Notes under the pieces: model-generated
What the model was told of the DNA's origin: nothing
The model's input: only the letters and a program-made list of their open reading frames with translations
Database searches by the model: none
Assembly: GCA_029260375.1 (NCBI GenBank)
Contig: JAJDDI010000009.1
Coordinates: forward strand, 1-34,274
DNA length: 34,274 bases
DNA from: Phycisphaerales bacterium
GTDB lineage: Bacteria; Planctomycetota; Phycisphaerae; Phycisphaerales; UBA1924
Reading direction: 5' to 3'
Made by a program: the position numbers and the translations under genes
Part shown: positions 8,763-16,348 of the stretch, in pieces
Position numbering within the stretch: the stretch's first letter is position 1
How the letters are laid out: every line of letters begins with the position of its first letter

Positions 8763-9317
8763 ATGATCGGGCGCGCCACCTTTGACGAGACGAGAACCTA
8801 CCGCTACACGCTCCACCGGCGCTGGGCGCCGGGCGGGCGGCGGGCGTGCTTCTGCCTGCTCAACCCCTCCACCGCCGACGAGTACAAGCTCGACCCGACG
8901 CTGACGCGCTGCCTGGGCTACGCGCAGCGCTGGGGTTTCTGCGCGATGGAGGTGGTCAACATCTTCTCGCTGCGCTCGACCGATCCGAAGGGACTGCGCG
9001 AGCATCAGGAGCCCATCGGCCCGGGCAACGACCGGGCGATCCGAGCCGCCGCGCGCCGGGCGGACCTTCTGGTCGTGGGCTGGGGAACGCACGGCGCCCT
9101 GCTGGGTCGGGGGAATCAGGTCGCCGAGATGCTCGCGCCGATCTGCCAGCCCGTCTGCCTTGGGCTGACCAACGCGGGAGCGCCAAAGCACCCGCTGTAC
9201 CTGCGGAAGGACCTCGTGCCGGCGCCTTTCAGCCCGGCAGCGACGTCGCCGAGCGCCAGTGCTCCATCGCCGATCGTGCGGCGTCGTCCTGCGCCACGAG
9301 CCCGCGCAGGTCGATGA
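8763..9317 (+). CDS. DUF1643 domain protein
   Basis: A 184-residue protein whose first about 155 residues fit DUF1643: CFCLLNPSTADE near residue 30, DPTLTRCLGYAQRWGF, VVNIFSLRSTDP, a GWGTHG segment, and KHPLYLRKDLVP near the end. The family is small, cytoplasmic and of unknown biochemical function; Cys and Asp/Asn residues in the first motif are conserved. Family members normally end shortly after the KHPLYL region. Here about 29 extra residues, rich in Pro, Ser, Ala and Arg, run into the 3' end of the convergent gene, giving an 89-bp tail-to-tail overlap. A TACCCT hexamer lies 6 bases before ATG 8763, so the mRNA could be nearly leaderless. Confidence 0.85.
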   Translation: MIGRATFDETRTYRYTLHRRWAPGGRRACFCLLNPSTADEYKLDPTLTRCLGYAQRWGFCAMEVVNIFSLRSTDPKGLREHQEPIGPGNDRAIRAAARRADLLVVGWGTHGALLGRGNQVAEMLAPICQPVCLGLTNAGAPKHPLYLRKDLVPAPFSPAATSPSASAPSPIVRRRPAPRARAGR

Positions 9318-9999
9318 CGACGTCGCCGGCGTACCCCCCCACCGAGAGCGAGGCGGCATAGGCCCGCGCGTCCAGGCGCCCCCGCTCGCCGACGCGGCAG
9401 CGACCGGCGTCGTCCGAATCGGAGAGCCGGGCGGAGACGATCGTCGTGCTCGCCGCGAGCGCCGCAGGATCTTCGGCGCGAAGCAGCACGCTGGCGGGGT
9501 CGAGCCCGACGCCGATCTGGCCTGTTCGCCCGGGCGCCGAGGCGCCGTGGTCGGCGACCTTCACGCCCTCGCGCTCCGCGGCGAGTTCGATCGCGGCGAC
9601 AACGCCGCTCCCGGGCTCGCTCGGGAGCTGCACGCTCACGCTAAGCGGTGTCGTGAGGCTCGGGATCCCCGCGAGCTCGCCCGCGAGTGCGATGGTCTCA
9701 ACGCAGACCGAGACGGCGCGATCGACATGCTCGGGCTCGCGGAAGTGGCGCTCGGGGACCCAGAGGTCGATGCCCGACAGCCTCAGCTCGCTGCGTGAGA
9801 GCAGGCCCGCCAGGTCACGCCGAGCGCCCCGATCCAGCTCGCGCGCCCGGAGGCCCGGCGCGGCGCCGTCGAGGCGGACGACGCCAATGCCCAGCCCGCT
9901 TGCCCACGCGATCGGCGCCCGCGGTGACCCGCTCCAGGGCAGGCCCGGCGACGGGTCCAGCCCCGCGAGAGATACGCTGAGTGGGATCGGCTCAAGCAC
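9229..9999 (-). CDS. TIM-barrel sugar-phosphate isomerase/epimerase-like protein
   Basis: A 256-residue minus-strand gene. The sequence has alternating beta/alpha signals typical of xylose isomerase-like TIM barrels: GLGIGVVRLDG near residue 38, a LSGIDLWVPERHF strand-loop, SVCVETIALAGELAGIPSLTTPLSV, and a late VGVGLDPASVLL segment resembling the substrate/metal region of these barrels. A complete metal-binding Glu/Asp/His set is not obvious, so catalysis is uncertain. The start is a GTG (9997-9999 on the plus strand reads CAC); the 57 bases upstream separate it from the divergent membrane gene. The 3' end overlaps the DUF1643 tail by 89 bp. The fold assignment is moderate and the substrate unknown. 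Confidence 0.6.
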   Translation of the reverse strand: MLEPIPLSVSLAGLDPSPGLPWSGSPRAPIAWASGLGIGVVRLDGAAPGLRARELDRGARRDLAGLLSRSELRLSGIDLWVPERHFREPEHVDRAVSVCVETIALAGELAGIPSLTTPLSVSVQLPSEPGSGVVAAIELAAEREGVKVADHGASAPGRTGQIGVGLDPASVLLRAEDPAALAASTTIVSARLSDSDDAGRCRVGERGRLDARAYAASLSVGGYAGDVVIDLRGLVAQDDAARSAMEHWRSATSLPG

Positions 10000-10045
10000 A
10001 GACCAAGTTGTACCCGCCCCGCACGCCCCGGGCGAGGCGCCCCTC

Positions 10046-10051
10046 TACGAT
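10046..10051 (+). promoter_or_regulatory. Putative -10 hexamer TACGAT, leaderless arrangement
   Basis: TACGAT ends 5 bases before ATG 10057. If it acts as a sigma-70-type -10, transcription would start at or next to the start codon. No convincing -35 hexamer is seen at 16-18 bases upstream, and no Shine-Dalgarno precedes the ATG. Support comes mainly from the same hexamer type recurring before other starts in the window. Confidence 0.35.
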
Positions 10052-10056
10052 CGGGA

Positions 10057-10686
10057 ATGGACGACACGCAGACCCGCTCCACCGGGCACAGACTTGTGGA
10101 ATCGGCGCACCTGCTGGGCGTGGCGGTCTGGCTCTGCGGGCTGGTGATGGGCGGGGTGGTGGCCGCGATCATCTTCGGCACGACGCCGGAGCTCGAGCCC
10201 AGGCTCGGCGCGTTCGCGAACTACCAGGGCGACCACGCAAACCTGCTGGCGGGGTACATCCAGAACAAGGTGTTCCTCGCTGGCGACGTGATGCAGTTCG
10301 CCGGGGGCGTGCTCTGTCTGGGGACGCTCGTGCTGCTCATCGCCCGGTTCCGTCACCCGGTCCGCAGACCGCTTGGCGCGATCCGGATCATCTCGGTCTT
10401 GGGCGCGATCACGATGCTGAGCTACTCGCTGCTGATCCTCTCGCCCCGTATGGCCCAGAACCTGGAGACGTTCTACCAGCACGCGAGCGCGGGCGAGAAC
10501 GAGGAGGCCGACGCGGCCCGCGGGGCGTTCATCGCCGACCACCCGACGGCGACCCGGACCCACAGCGTGCTCGCAGGCCTGGTGCTGATCGTGTTCGTCT
10601 CGGGCGTGTGGTCGGTCACGGGCGCGCCGACGACCGATCGCCCGATTCAGAAACGCTCCCCGAAACCGAGGGTGCGATCGTCATGA
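10057..10686 (+). CDS. Four-helix membrane protein (DUF4149/TMEM205-like)
   Basis: A 209-residue integral membrane protein with four predicted transmembrane helices at about residues 17-40 (LLGVAVWLCGLVMGGVVAAIIFG), 72-94, 104-125 and 170-190. The layout, with an SPR motif after the third helix, a long soluble loop and a RTHS segment before the fourth, resembles the DUF4149/TMEM205 group, but I cannot confirm the family. The role is unknown. It is followed without a gap by nth: its TGA overlaps the nth ATG (ATGA at 10683-10686), so the two are probably cotranscribed and translationally coupled. The C-terminal 20 residues are basic. Confidence 0.75.
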   Translation: MDDTQTRSTGHRLVESAHLLGVAVWLCGLVMGGVVAAIIFGTTPELEPRLGAFANYQGDHANLLAGYIQNKVFLAGDVMQFAGGVLCLGTLVLLIARFRHPVRRPLGAIRIISVLGAITMLSYSLLILSPRMAQNLETFYQHASAGENEEADAARGAFIADHPTATRTHSVLAGLVLIVFVSGVWSVTGAPTTDRPIQKRSPKPRVRSS

Positions 10687-11426
10687 GCGGGAGCGTCAGC
10701 GCCGCACGATCCGAGCACCGCTCGCCGACCAACCCGCGCGGGCTCAAGGATCTGCCGTTTGAGGTACCCGAGGTCACCGAGCCGCAGAAACGACGCGCCC
10801 AGCGCCTCGCCAAGGCGTTGACCGAGGCCTACCCCGACGCCTACTGCGAGCTTGAGTACACGTCCCCGCACGAGCTGCTCATCGCGACGATCCTCTCGGC
10901 CCAGACGACGGATGTGGGCGTCAACAAGGCGACGCCGGGGCTGTTCAGGGCCTTCCCGACACCGGCGGACTACGCGAGGTCATCACCGGCGAAGATCGAG
11001 CCCTACATCAAGACGCTCGGGTTCTTCCGCTCAAAGGCCAAGAGCGTCCACGCGGCGATGTCCGCCCTCGTCAAGGACCACGCGGGCGAGGTCCCCTCGA
11101 CCATGGACGAGCTGCTCAAGCTCCGGGGCGTCGCCCGCAAGACCGCCAACGTGGTGCTCGGCAACGCCTTCGGCATCAACGACGGGTTCGTCGTGGACAC
11201 GCACATCATGCGGCTGGCATGGCGGTTCGACCTCATCGAGGAGCACGAACGCGACGACCCGAAGAAGATCGAGAGAAAGCTCGTCGCGCTGTTCCCACGA
11301 GCGCAGTGGTGTCGGCTGAGCCACTGCCTGATCTGGCACGGGCGGCGGGCCTGCCCGGCTCGGGGAACCAAGGCGCACGAGCACCCGATCTGCACGCGGT
11401 TCGGCGTCCACTGCCCCAAGGGGTGA
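10683..11426 (+). CDS. nth: Endonuclease III (DNA glycosylase/AP lyase)
   Basis: Base-excision repair enzyme removing oxidised pyrimidines. The 247-residue product has the HhH motif LRGVARKTANVVL with catalytic Lys153 and, 19 residues on, VVDTH with catalytic Asp172 (18 residues apart in E. coli Nth). LLIATILSAQTTD near the N-terminus is also typical. The N-terminus is about 30 residues longer than in E. coli. The Fe-S loop is unusual: after HGRRA the cysteines are C224-X12-C237-X6-C244, not C-X6-C-X2-C-X5-C, so one ligand seems missing or displaced. C215 is a possible substitute. ATG 10683 was chosen for the ATGA overlap with the upstream gene and the good family match; the frame stays open upstream through the membrane gene but that part is out of frame with it. 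Confidence 0.93.
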   Translation: MSGSVSAARSEHRSPTNPRGLKDLPFEVPEVTEPQKRRAQRLAKALTEAYPDAYCELEYTSPHELLIATILSAQTTDVGVNKATPGLFRAFPTPADYARSSPAKIEPYIKTLGFFRSKAKSVHAAMSALVKDHAGEVPSTMDELLKLRGVARKTANVVLGNAFGINDGFVVDTHIMRLAWRFDLIEEHERDDPKKIERKLVALFPRAQWCRLSHCLIWHGRRACPARGTKAHEHPICTRFGVHCPKG

Positions 11427-11447
11427 GTAGACGCCCGCTCGCGGGGA

Positions 11448-12239
11448 TCAGTCGGTCGTCGGCATCGTGTAGACGTGCCCGTCGGGCTCGGCGTCCACCT
11501 CGACCTTGCGGTAGACGTACGTGATCCGCTCCTCGAGCCCGCCGATGAGCTGCTCGATACGCCGCGGATAGAGCACCCCGCCGGCGTCCTCGTACTCCGA
11601 GACGATCGAGATCATCTCGCGGGTGGCGCCCGCCGGGTCCACGAACTTGGTGCGGGTTCCCGTGAATAGCCCGGTCTCCATATCGAACATGACGTACATA
11701 TCGCGTTTGTCGGGGGTGACCACCCCCACGACGTACACCGAACGACCCGCGAGCGTCGCGGCGCCCACGGTCTGGCGGGTGGTGTACCGCTGCTTGTAGT
11801 TGGACTCCCCGAAGAAGTCCGCGGTCTGGCGGAGCTCGGCCAGGTCCTGACCGGTCATCTCCGCGGCGTTGCTCCCCGAGACCTGGCGCCAGCCCGTCTG
11901 GCCGTCGTAGCCGATGTCCATCGTCGCCCCGGCGGGCTCGGCCAGACGCAGGTGGAACCGATCGGGCGCGTCCTGCCAGAGCGTCAGGCGGACGGGGAAC
12001 GCGAAGGGCGGACCCTCGTAGACGCCGCTGATGCGCCGCGAGGTCTGGGCGAAGATCGCCTCGCGCCCGCCGATGGCCTCGATGTGCTTCTCGAAGATCT
12101 CGTCCGCCGTGGGGAGTGACGCGGGATCGACCTGCGAGGCCTCCGTTGGTGGTTCACTCGCAGGCGGGGAATCCTGGGCGAACGCGCCGGTGGACAGCAT
12201 CGAGGCCAGAATCACGCTCGTCAGACCCAGCCGCTTCAT
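11448..12239 (-). CDS. Exported LolA-like (outer-membrane lipoprotein-sorting-like) protein
   Basis: A 263-residue secreted protein. The N-terminus MKRLGLTS is followed by a hydrophobic stretch and a signal peptidase site around AFAQ (about residue 21). After a Pro/Glu-rich linker the mature part begins ADEIFEKHIEAIGGREAI, the usual opening of a family of LolA-fold periplasmic proteins. It continues with beta-rich segments including DIGYDGQTGWR, a TLAGRSVYVVGVVTPDKRDMYVMFDMETGL unit and DAGGVLYPRRIEQ. Such proteins are often annotated as outer-membrane lipoprotein-sorting proteins; a true Lol role is not shown. ATG 12239 is chosen over an upstream frame start because GGGAGGA precedes it with a 6-base spacer. 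It lies downstream of tRNA-Arg on the same strand. Confidence 0.8.
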   Translation of the reverse strand: MKRLGLTSVILASMLSTGAFAQDSPPASEPPTEASQVDPASLPTADEIFEKHIEAIGGREAIFAQTSRRISGVYEGPPFAFPVRLTLWQDAPDRFHLRLAEPAGATMDIGYDGQTGWRQVSGSNAAEMTGQDLAELRQTADFFGESNYKQRYTTRQTVGAATLAGRSVYVVGVVTPDKRDMYVMFDMETGLFTGTRTKFVDPAGATREMISIVSEYEDAGGVLYPRRIEQLIGGLEERITYVYRKVEVDAEPDGHVYTMPTTD

Positions 12240-12303
12240 TCGTGTTCCTCCCACAGGCCATCGGGCGACGCGCTCTCACGAGGACGCCAGACAACCTTGG
12301 TAA

Positions 12304-12377
12304 TACGCCCGTCGGGATTCGAACCCAAAACCTCTGGCTTCGGAGGCCAGCGCTCTATCCAGTTGAGCTACGGGCGC
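12304..12377 (-). tRNA. tRNA-Arg (anticodon CCG)
   Basis: Read on the minus strand, a full cloverleaf folds. The acceptor stem GCGCCCG/CGGGCGT closes with one terminal G-U. T8-A9 and the D stem GCTC/GAGC follow. The anticodon stem CTGGC/GCCAG carries the loop CTCCGAA, so the anticodon is CCG, reading CGG. The T arm is TTGGG-TTCGAAT-CCCGA and the discriminator is A. The 74-nt gene does not encode CCA (TTA follows). A strong promoter lies directly upstream on the minus strand. Confidence 0.96.
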
Positions 12378-12391
12378 CGCGTGGACGCGGG

Positions 12392-12420
12392 AGTCTACGA
12401 TCGTCCCTCGCCCATGGCAA
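12392..12420 (-). promoter_or_regulatory. Promoter of tRNA-Arg: TTGCCA-N17-TAGACT
   Basis: On the minus strand TTGCCA (12420-12415) and TAGACT (12397-12392) are separated by exactly 17 bases, and the hexamer ends 14 bases before the tRNA 5' end. This is a good sigma-70-type promoter. Its -35 lies inside the first codons of the divergent MFS gene and its -10 overlaps the -10-like TACGAT of that gene, so the two promoters share bases. Confidence 0.75.
12396..12401 (+). promoter_or_regulatory. Putative -10 hexamer TACGAT for the MFS gene
   Basis: TACGAT ends 12 bases before ATG 12414 and would give a leader of only a few bases. It overlaps by two bases the minus-strand TAGACT of tRNA-Arg, together forming AGTCTACGAT. 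Its own -35 would fall inside the tRNA gene. Support is the position and the match to other TANNNT hexamers in the window. Confidence 0.35.
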
Positions 12421-13706
12421 CGACACCGCCGCTCCACACCCCAGCCGCCGGTTCGCCAGCCCCTCTGACGCCCCTGCTGGTCTTTGTGTTCGTTTCGAGT
12501 CTCGGAACGGGCGCGATCACCCACGGCGTCTACTTTTTGACCGAGTCCTCCCTCGGGTACGGGCGCCCCTCCAACTACGCCCTGGCGACGATGTTCGGCG
12601 CGATCTACATCGTCAGCGCCGCGGGCGTGGGCCCGCTGCTGCGGCGCGCCGCGGAACTGGCGCCCTGGCTCTCCACCCGCACCCTGCTCGCCTGCTCCGT
12701 GCTGGCGATCTCGGTTTCTTGCGTGATCCCGCTGCTGACCCGGGGTGGGGGTGGGTCTCCGGCGCCCTGGTCGCTGTGGCTGCTGATGGCGAACTACGCG
12801 GGCGCGACGGGCCTGCTCTGGCCCATGACCGAGTCGTACGTCTCGGGTGGTCGGTCTGGCCGGGGGATGCGCTCGGCCACCGGGCGGTTCAACATCGCCT
12901 GGGCCAGCGCCACGGTTGCCGCGCTGCTCGTGATGGGTCCGATGGTCCGATCGGCGCCCCTGGGCTTTCTCGCGGGGCTGGGCGCGGCGCACCTGGCAAC
13001 CCTCCCGCTGCTTCTCAAGCTCCCCAGCGACCCCGCCATCGAGGCAAGGACGCGTGATCGAGAGACCGCCGCCCACCCTCGGGTGTACTTCGATCTGCTC
13101 CGCCTCGTCCGGGTGCTGCTGCCGGTGAGCTACATCTATGCGTCGGCGCTGATTCCGCAGCTGCCCAGCGCGCTGGCGCGTCTGGGTGTGGATGTTTCCT
13201 GGAAGCCGGCGGCGGCGAGCGTGTATCTGGTGGCCCGCCTGACCGGGTTCACCGTGTTCGAACGCTGGGACGCGTGGCACGGTCGCCGATGGATGCCCGC
13301 AGCCGGCGCTGTGCTGCTGGCGTGCGGGTTTGCTATGGCCGTCGGGGCGCCCGAGCTCGCCGCCGGGTCGTACATGAGCGATCGAGCGGGCGTGGGCGTG
13401 CTCCTGAGCGGCCTGGCGGTGTTCGGGCTGGGCGCGTCGATGATCTACGCCGCGGCGATCTACTACGCCATGACCGTCGGGTCCGCGTCGGTCGATGCGG
13501 GCGGGACGCACGAGGCGTTGATCGGGAGCGGGTACGTGCTTGGCCCGGTCTGCGGGCTGCTCGCGATCGCTGTTGCCGGCGCGAGCGGCTTCCGTGTGGA
13601 ATCGGCGACCATGGTCACGGTGATTTTTGTTAGTGTTTTGATTGGTTTCGCGGGCTGGCGCCTTGGGGCCCGACGAGGGAAACTTCGGCGATCCTCAGAC
13701 GTATGA
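12414..13706 (+). CDS. MFS-type membrane transporter
   Basis: A 430-residue polytopic protein with about 12 hydrophobic helices in two halves separated by a charged region around residues 200-225 (SDPAIEARTRDRETAAHPR), the layout of major facilitator superfamily carriers. Helix ends contain Gly/Pro-rich and small-residue patterns (LWPMTESYVSGGRSGRGMRSATGRFN between helices 4 and 5, resembling MFS loop/helix 5 motifs). The substrate cannot be inferred. ATG 12414 is used; the open frame reaches back to 12297 but that part lies over the tRNA gene on the other strand. There is no Shine-Dalgarno, consistent with a very short leader. Confidence 0.75.
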   Translation: MATTPPLHTPAAGSPAPLTPLLVFVFVSSLGTGAITHGVYFLTESSLGYGRPSNYALATMFGAIYIVSAAGVGPLLRRAAELAPWLSTRTLLACSVLAISVSCVIPLLTRGGGGSPAPWSLWLLMANYAGATGLLWPMTESYVSGGRSGRGMRSATGRFNIAWASATVAALLVMGPMVRSAPLGFLAGLGAAHLATLPLLLKLPSDPAIEARTRDRETAAHPRVYFDLLRLVRVLLPVSYIYASALIPQLPSALARLGVDVSWKPAAASVYLVARLTGFTVFERWDAWHGRRWMPAAGAVLLACGFAMAVGAPELAAGSYMSDRAGVGVLLSGLAVFGLGASMIYAAAIYYAMTVGSASVDAGGTHEALIGSGYVLGPVCGLLAIAVAGASGFRVESATMVTVIFVSVLIGFAGWRLGARRGKLRRSSDV

Positions 13707-13915
13707 CCTTCGACCCGGGCGGATATCGGGCAGGGATCGGGCGGTCGCCTGGATGGAATACCGGCACAACACCCCCGATTCGGAGCCCGATGCCCGACGC
13801 CGAGTCGTTGGCTCACCTTCCTCCGGGTAGGTGGTCGAAACGGGAAGATGGACCGATCCCCCGTGGTTGGCACTGTGATAGTGAACTGCGGGTGTATCCA
13901 AAGCACGGAGCGAGC

Positions 13916-16159
13916 ATGATGCGTTCAACGCGAGGCCTCACACGGACGATTTCCCGGGCGACCGCGGTCGGTCTGCTCACCCTCGCGTCGTCGGGCGCGA
14001 TGGCCCAGGAGGATGTGCAGCTCGCGTCCGTGGCCGACTGGTCCACCCGGGTGTGGTCGGCCGCCGGCTCCAACGACGATCAGGCTCTGAACGAGCTGCT
14101 CTCCAAGCTGCCCTCCCCGGGCGAGAACTCCGAGCTCCAGAGCGTCGTGGATCGGTTCGAGCAGAACGTGGCCAAGCGTGACATCTCGCGTGCGGAGCGG
14201 ATCGCCGAGGCCTCCGCTCAGCTCGACGAGAAGCTCGCCGAGGGGGAGGGCGACATCGGGCTCAGCGAGGCGCTCACCGCCGCCGTCGGCTTGCAGCTGC
14301 TGATGAACGACGAGGACACGTTCTTCGCGGACCCGCGCATCAGCCCGCTGCTGCAGCGCGCCGAGAGCGCCGCCCGCGCCGCGGAGGCCCAGTCCGACTG
14401 GCTCATCGCCAATGAGCTGTTCTACCGCCTGTCGTCGATCCTCGACACCGACCAGCGATTCAAGGGGGACGTTGACCGCCTGAACAAGCGGCTGACGATG
14501 ATCCGCATGTACGCCCCCGAGCGTCTGTGGGAGCTGCGCAACAACCGACGCCTGGCCGAGGGCGAGGACCCGTACCCCCCCTACAACCGCTACGGCGATG
14601 ACTTCCACGAGAAGCTCGAAGGCATCGACGAGATGATGATCTACCGCGCCCTCCAGAACGCGGCGATCCGCTACGTCGAGCGCTCCAGCAACAACCGCCC
14701 CGACGGCGTGAACCTGGCCCAGATGCTCTCCAGCGGGCTCGACGCCGTCACGACCATGGCGACCACCGACGACCTGCACGATGTCTTCCCGGGCCTGGAC
14801 GACAACGACAAGCGTGAGCGGTTCCTCCGCTCGATCAGCGAGATCCGCGACTCGATCCAGAACGCCCCGCACGTGGGCACCCTGCGGATGCGCACGGTGA
14901 TCGACGACCTGCTCGACGCCAACACCCAGACGGTGGGCGTGCTCAAGACCGCTCTGCTCCACGAGTTTGGCAACGGCGCCCTCGAGCAGCTCGACCCCTA
15001 CTCCGCCATCATCTGGCCCGACGAGCTGGCCCGCTTCCGGCGCTCCACCCAGGGTGAGTTCATCGGCGTGGGCATCCAGATCCAGCTCGACGAGCTCCAG
15101 AACATCAAGGTCGTCACCCCCCTCGAGGGCACCCCCGCCCAGCGCGCGGGCGTCCGATCGGACGACGTCATCAAAAAGGTGGACGGGTTCTCGACCATCG
15201 GCTTCACGCTCGACCAGGCCGTCGAGGTCATCACCGGCCCGGCCAACACCAAGGTCACGCTGACTGTTGAGCGCAACGGCGAGACTGATGAGGCCGAGAC
15301 GATCGACTTCTCGCTGGTGCGCAAGCGCATCGACCTGCCGACGGTCAAGGGCTGGTCCAAGACCGGCGCCGGCGACGAGGACTGGGACTGGTTCGTGGAC
15401 GAGGGCGTGGGCTACGTCCGCCTGACGGGCTTCACCGAGAAGACCACGCAGGACTTCGACAGCGCCATCCGCGCCATGCGTCAGGAAGGGCTCGACGCGC
15501 TCGTGCTCGATCTCCGCTTCAACCCCGGGGGCCTGCTCGACCAGGCCGTGCAGATCTCCAACCGGTTCGTCGATCGCGGCCTGATCGTCCGCACCGAGGA
15601 CGCCGACGGCATGCCCGCCAGCGCCCCCCAGCTCGCCCGCCCGATCGACCCGGCCCGCTCGCTGGCGGACATCCCGGTGGTCGTGCTCATCAACGAGGGG
15701 TCGGCCTCGGCCTCCGAGATTGTCTCGGGCGCCGTCCAGGCCGCGGCCCATCAGGGCAAGCTCCAGGCGCTCGTCATCGGGCAGCGGAGCTTCGGCAAGG
15801 GCTCGGTGCAGAACGTCTACCCGCTCTCAGGCGGGCAGGCGGCGATGAAGCTCACCACGCAGTACTACCGGATCGACTCGCCCCGCATGATCCACAAGCG
15901 CCCCGGCGCCACGGAGTGGGGCATCGACCCGGACCTCGAGGTCCAGATGCTCCCCGAGCAGATCACGGCGTCGATCCTCCTCCGGCGTGAGGCCGATGTC
16001 CTCCCGCTCGACGAGAACGGGGAGATCATCGCCGACGCCGACAGGCCCGACCCGGAGACGCTGCTGACCGACGGCATCGACCTTCAGGTCGAGACCGCCC
16101 TGGTGCTGCTCCAGTCGCAGCGGAGCGCCCGCAAGGCGACCGCCCAGCGCGAGAACTGA
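13916..16159 (+). CDS. Secreted S41 C-terminal processing peptidase
   Basis: A 747-residue exported serine protease of the CtpA/Prc type. A signal peptide (MMRSTRGLTRTISRATAVGLL, cleavage near AMAQ, about residue 29) is followed by a helical N-terminal domain of about 340 residues. The PDZ domain comes next (GVGIQIQLDELQNIKVV, PAQRAGVRSDDVIKKVDG; about 380-465), then the S41 core. The core has LRFNPGGLLDQAV, the catalytic Ser598 in GSASASE, and Lys628 in RSFGKGSVQ. The Ser-Lys gap is 30, about five longer than usual, because of a short insert between them. The start is supported by GGAG 5 bases upstream and by the signal peptide; the open frame runs 213 bases further upstream without coding character. 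The gene ends at a strong terminator, so it is probably monocistronic. Confidence 0.93.
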   Translation: MMRSTRGLTRTISRATAVGLLTLASSGAMAQEDVQLASVADWSTRVWSAAGSNDDQALNELLSKLPSPGENSELQSVVDRFEQNVAKRDISRAERIAEASAQLDEKLAEGEGDIGLSEALTAAVGLQLLMNDEDTFFADPRISPLLQRAESAARAAEAQSDWLIANELFYRLSSILDTDQRFKGDVDRLNKRLTMIRMYAPERLWELRNNRRLAEGEDPYPPYNRYGDDFHEKLEGIDEMMIYRALQNAAIRYVERSSNNRPDGVNLAQMLSSGLDAVTTMATTDDLHDVFPGLDDNDKRERFLRSISEIRDSIQNAPHVGTLRMRTVIDDLLDANTQTVGVLKTALLHEFGNGALEQLDPYSAIIWPDELARFRRSTQGEFIGVGIQIQLDELQNIKVVTPLEGTPAQRAGVRSDDVIKKVDGFSTIGFTLDQAVEVITGPANTKVTLTVERNGETDEAETIDFSLVRKRIDLPTVKGWSKTGAGDEDWDWFVDEGVGYVRLTGFTEKTTQDFDSAIRAMRQEGLDALVLDLRFNPGGLLDQAVQISNRFVDRGLIVRTEDADGMPASAPQLARPIDPARSLADIPVVVLINEGSASASEIVSGAVQAAAHQGKLQALVIGQRSFGKGSVQNVYPLSGGQAAMKLTTQYYRIDSPRMIHKRPGATEWGIDPDLEVQMLPEQITASILLRREADVLPLDENGEIIADADRPDPETLLTDGIDLQVETALVLLQSQRSARKATAQREN

Positions 16160-16186
16160 GGCGGCCGGGAATCTTGAGCCCAACCG

Positions 16187-16222
16187 GCGGCGTCCCCACC
16201 CGGGGGGCGCCGCTTTCGTCTG
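16187..16222 (+). terminator. Rho-independent terminator after the S41 peptidase
   Basis: An 11-bp GC-rich stem (GCGGCGTCCCC at 16187-16197 with GGGGGCGCCGC at 16203-16213, one G-U pair) with a 5-base loop, followed by TTTCGTCT. It lies 28 bases after the stop codon. The T-tract is short, but the stem is the best hairpin in the intergenic regions of the window and separates the protease from the PDH cluster. Confidence 0.75.
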
Positions 16223-16269
16223 CGCTCCATGGAAGGCGGGCGAAGGCCGAGAGCGGGGCGGAGATCGCC

Positions 16270-16275
16270 TAGACT
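16270..16275 (+). promoter_or_regulatory. Putative -10 hexamer (TAGACT) upstream of the PDH cluster
   Basis: TAGACT, identical to the tRNA-Arg -10, lies 73 bases before the E1 alpha start and just downstream of the terminator, where a PDH promoter is expected. No clear -35 is seen at the right distance. It would give a leader of about 65 bases that includes GGAG before the start codon. Confidence 0.4.
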
Positions 16276-16348
16276 CCCCGAGGCGTCCCCGACGCCCGAT
16301 CGCTGAGAAGCCCGAATCCGCCGCCGACCCGCATCCACGGAGCCGACG

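Noticed and set aside
9981-10682. Upstream extension of nth by 234 codons
   Set aside because: It overlaps the membrane protein gene in another frame and shows no Nth homology; ATG 10683 matches the family.
12297-12413. Upstream extension of the MFS protein
   Set aside because: The sequence is the tRNA-Arg gene on the opposite strand; the real start with a membrane-protein N-terminus is ATG 12414.
13925-15751. Long open frame of about 608 codons on the minus strand, opposite the S41 peptidase
   Set aside because: Its translation is low-complexity (Val/Leu/Gly/Asp-rich) with no known domain, and the plus strand holds a clear protease with all motifs. It reflects GC-rich codon periodicity.
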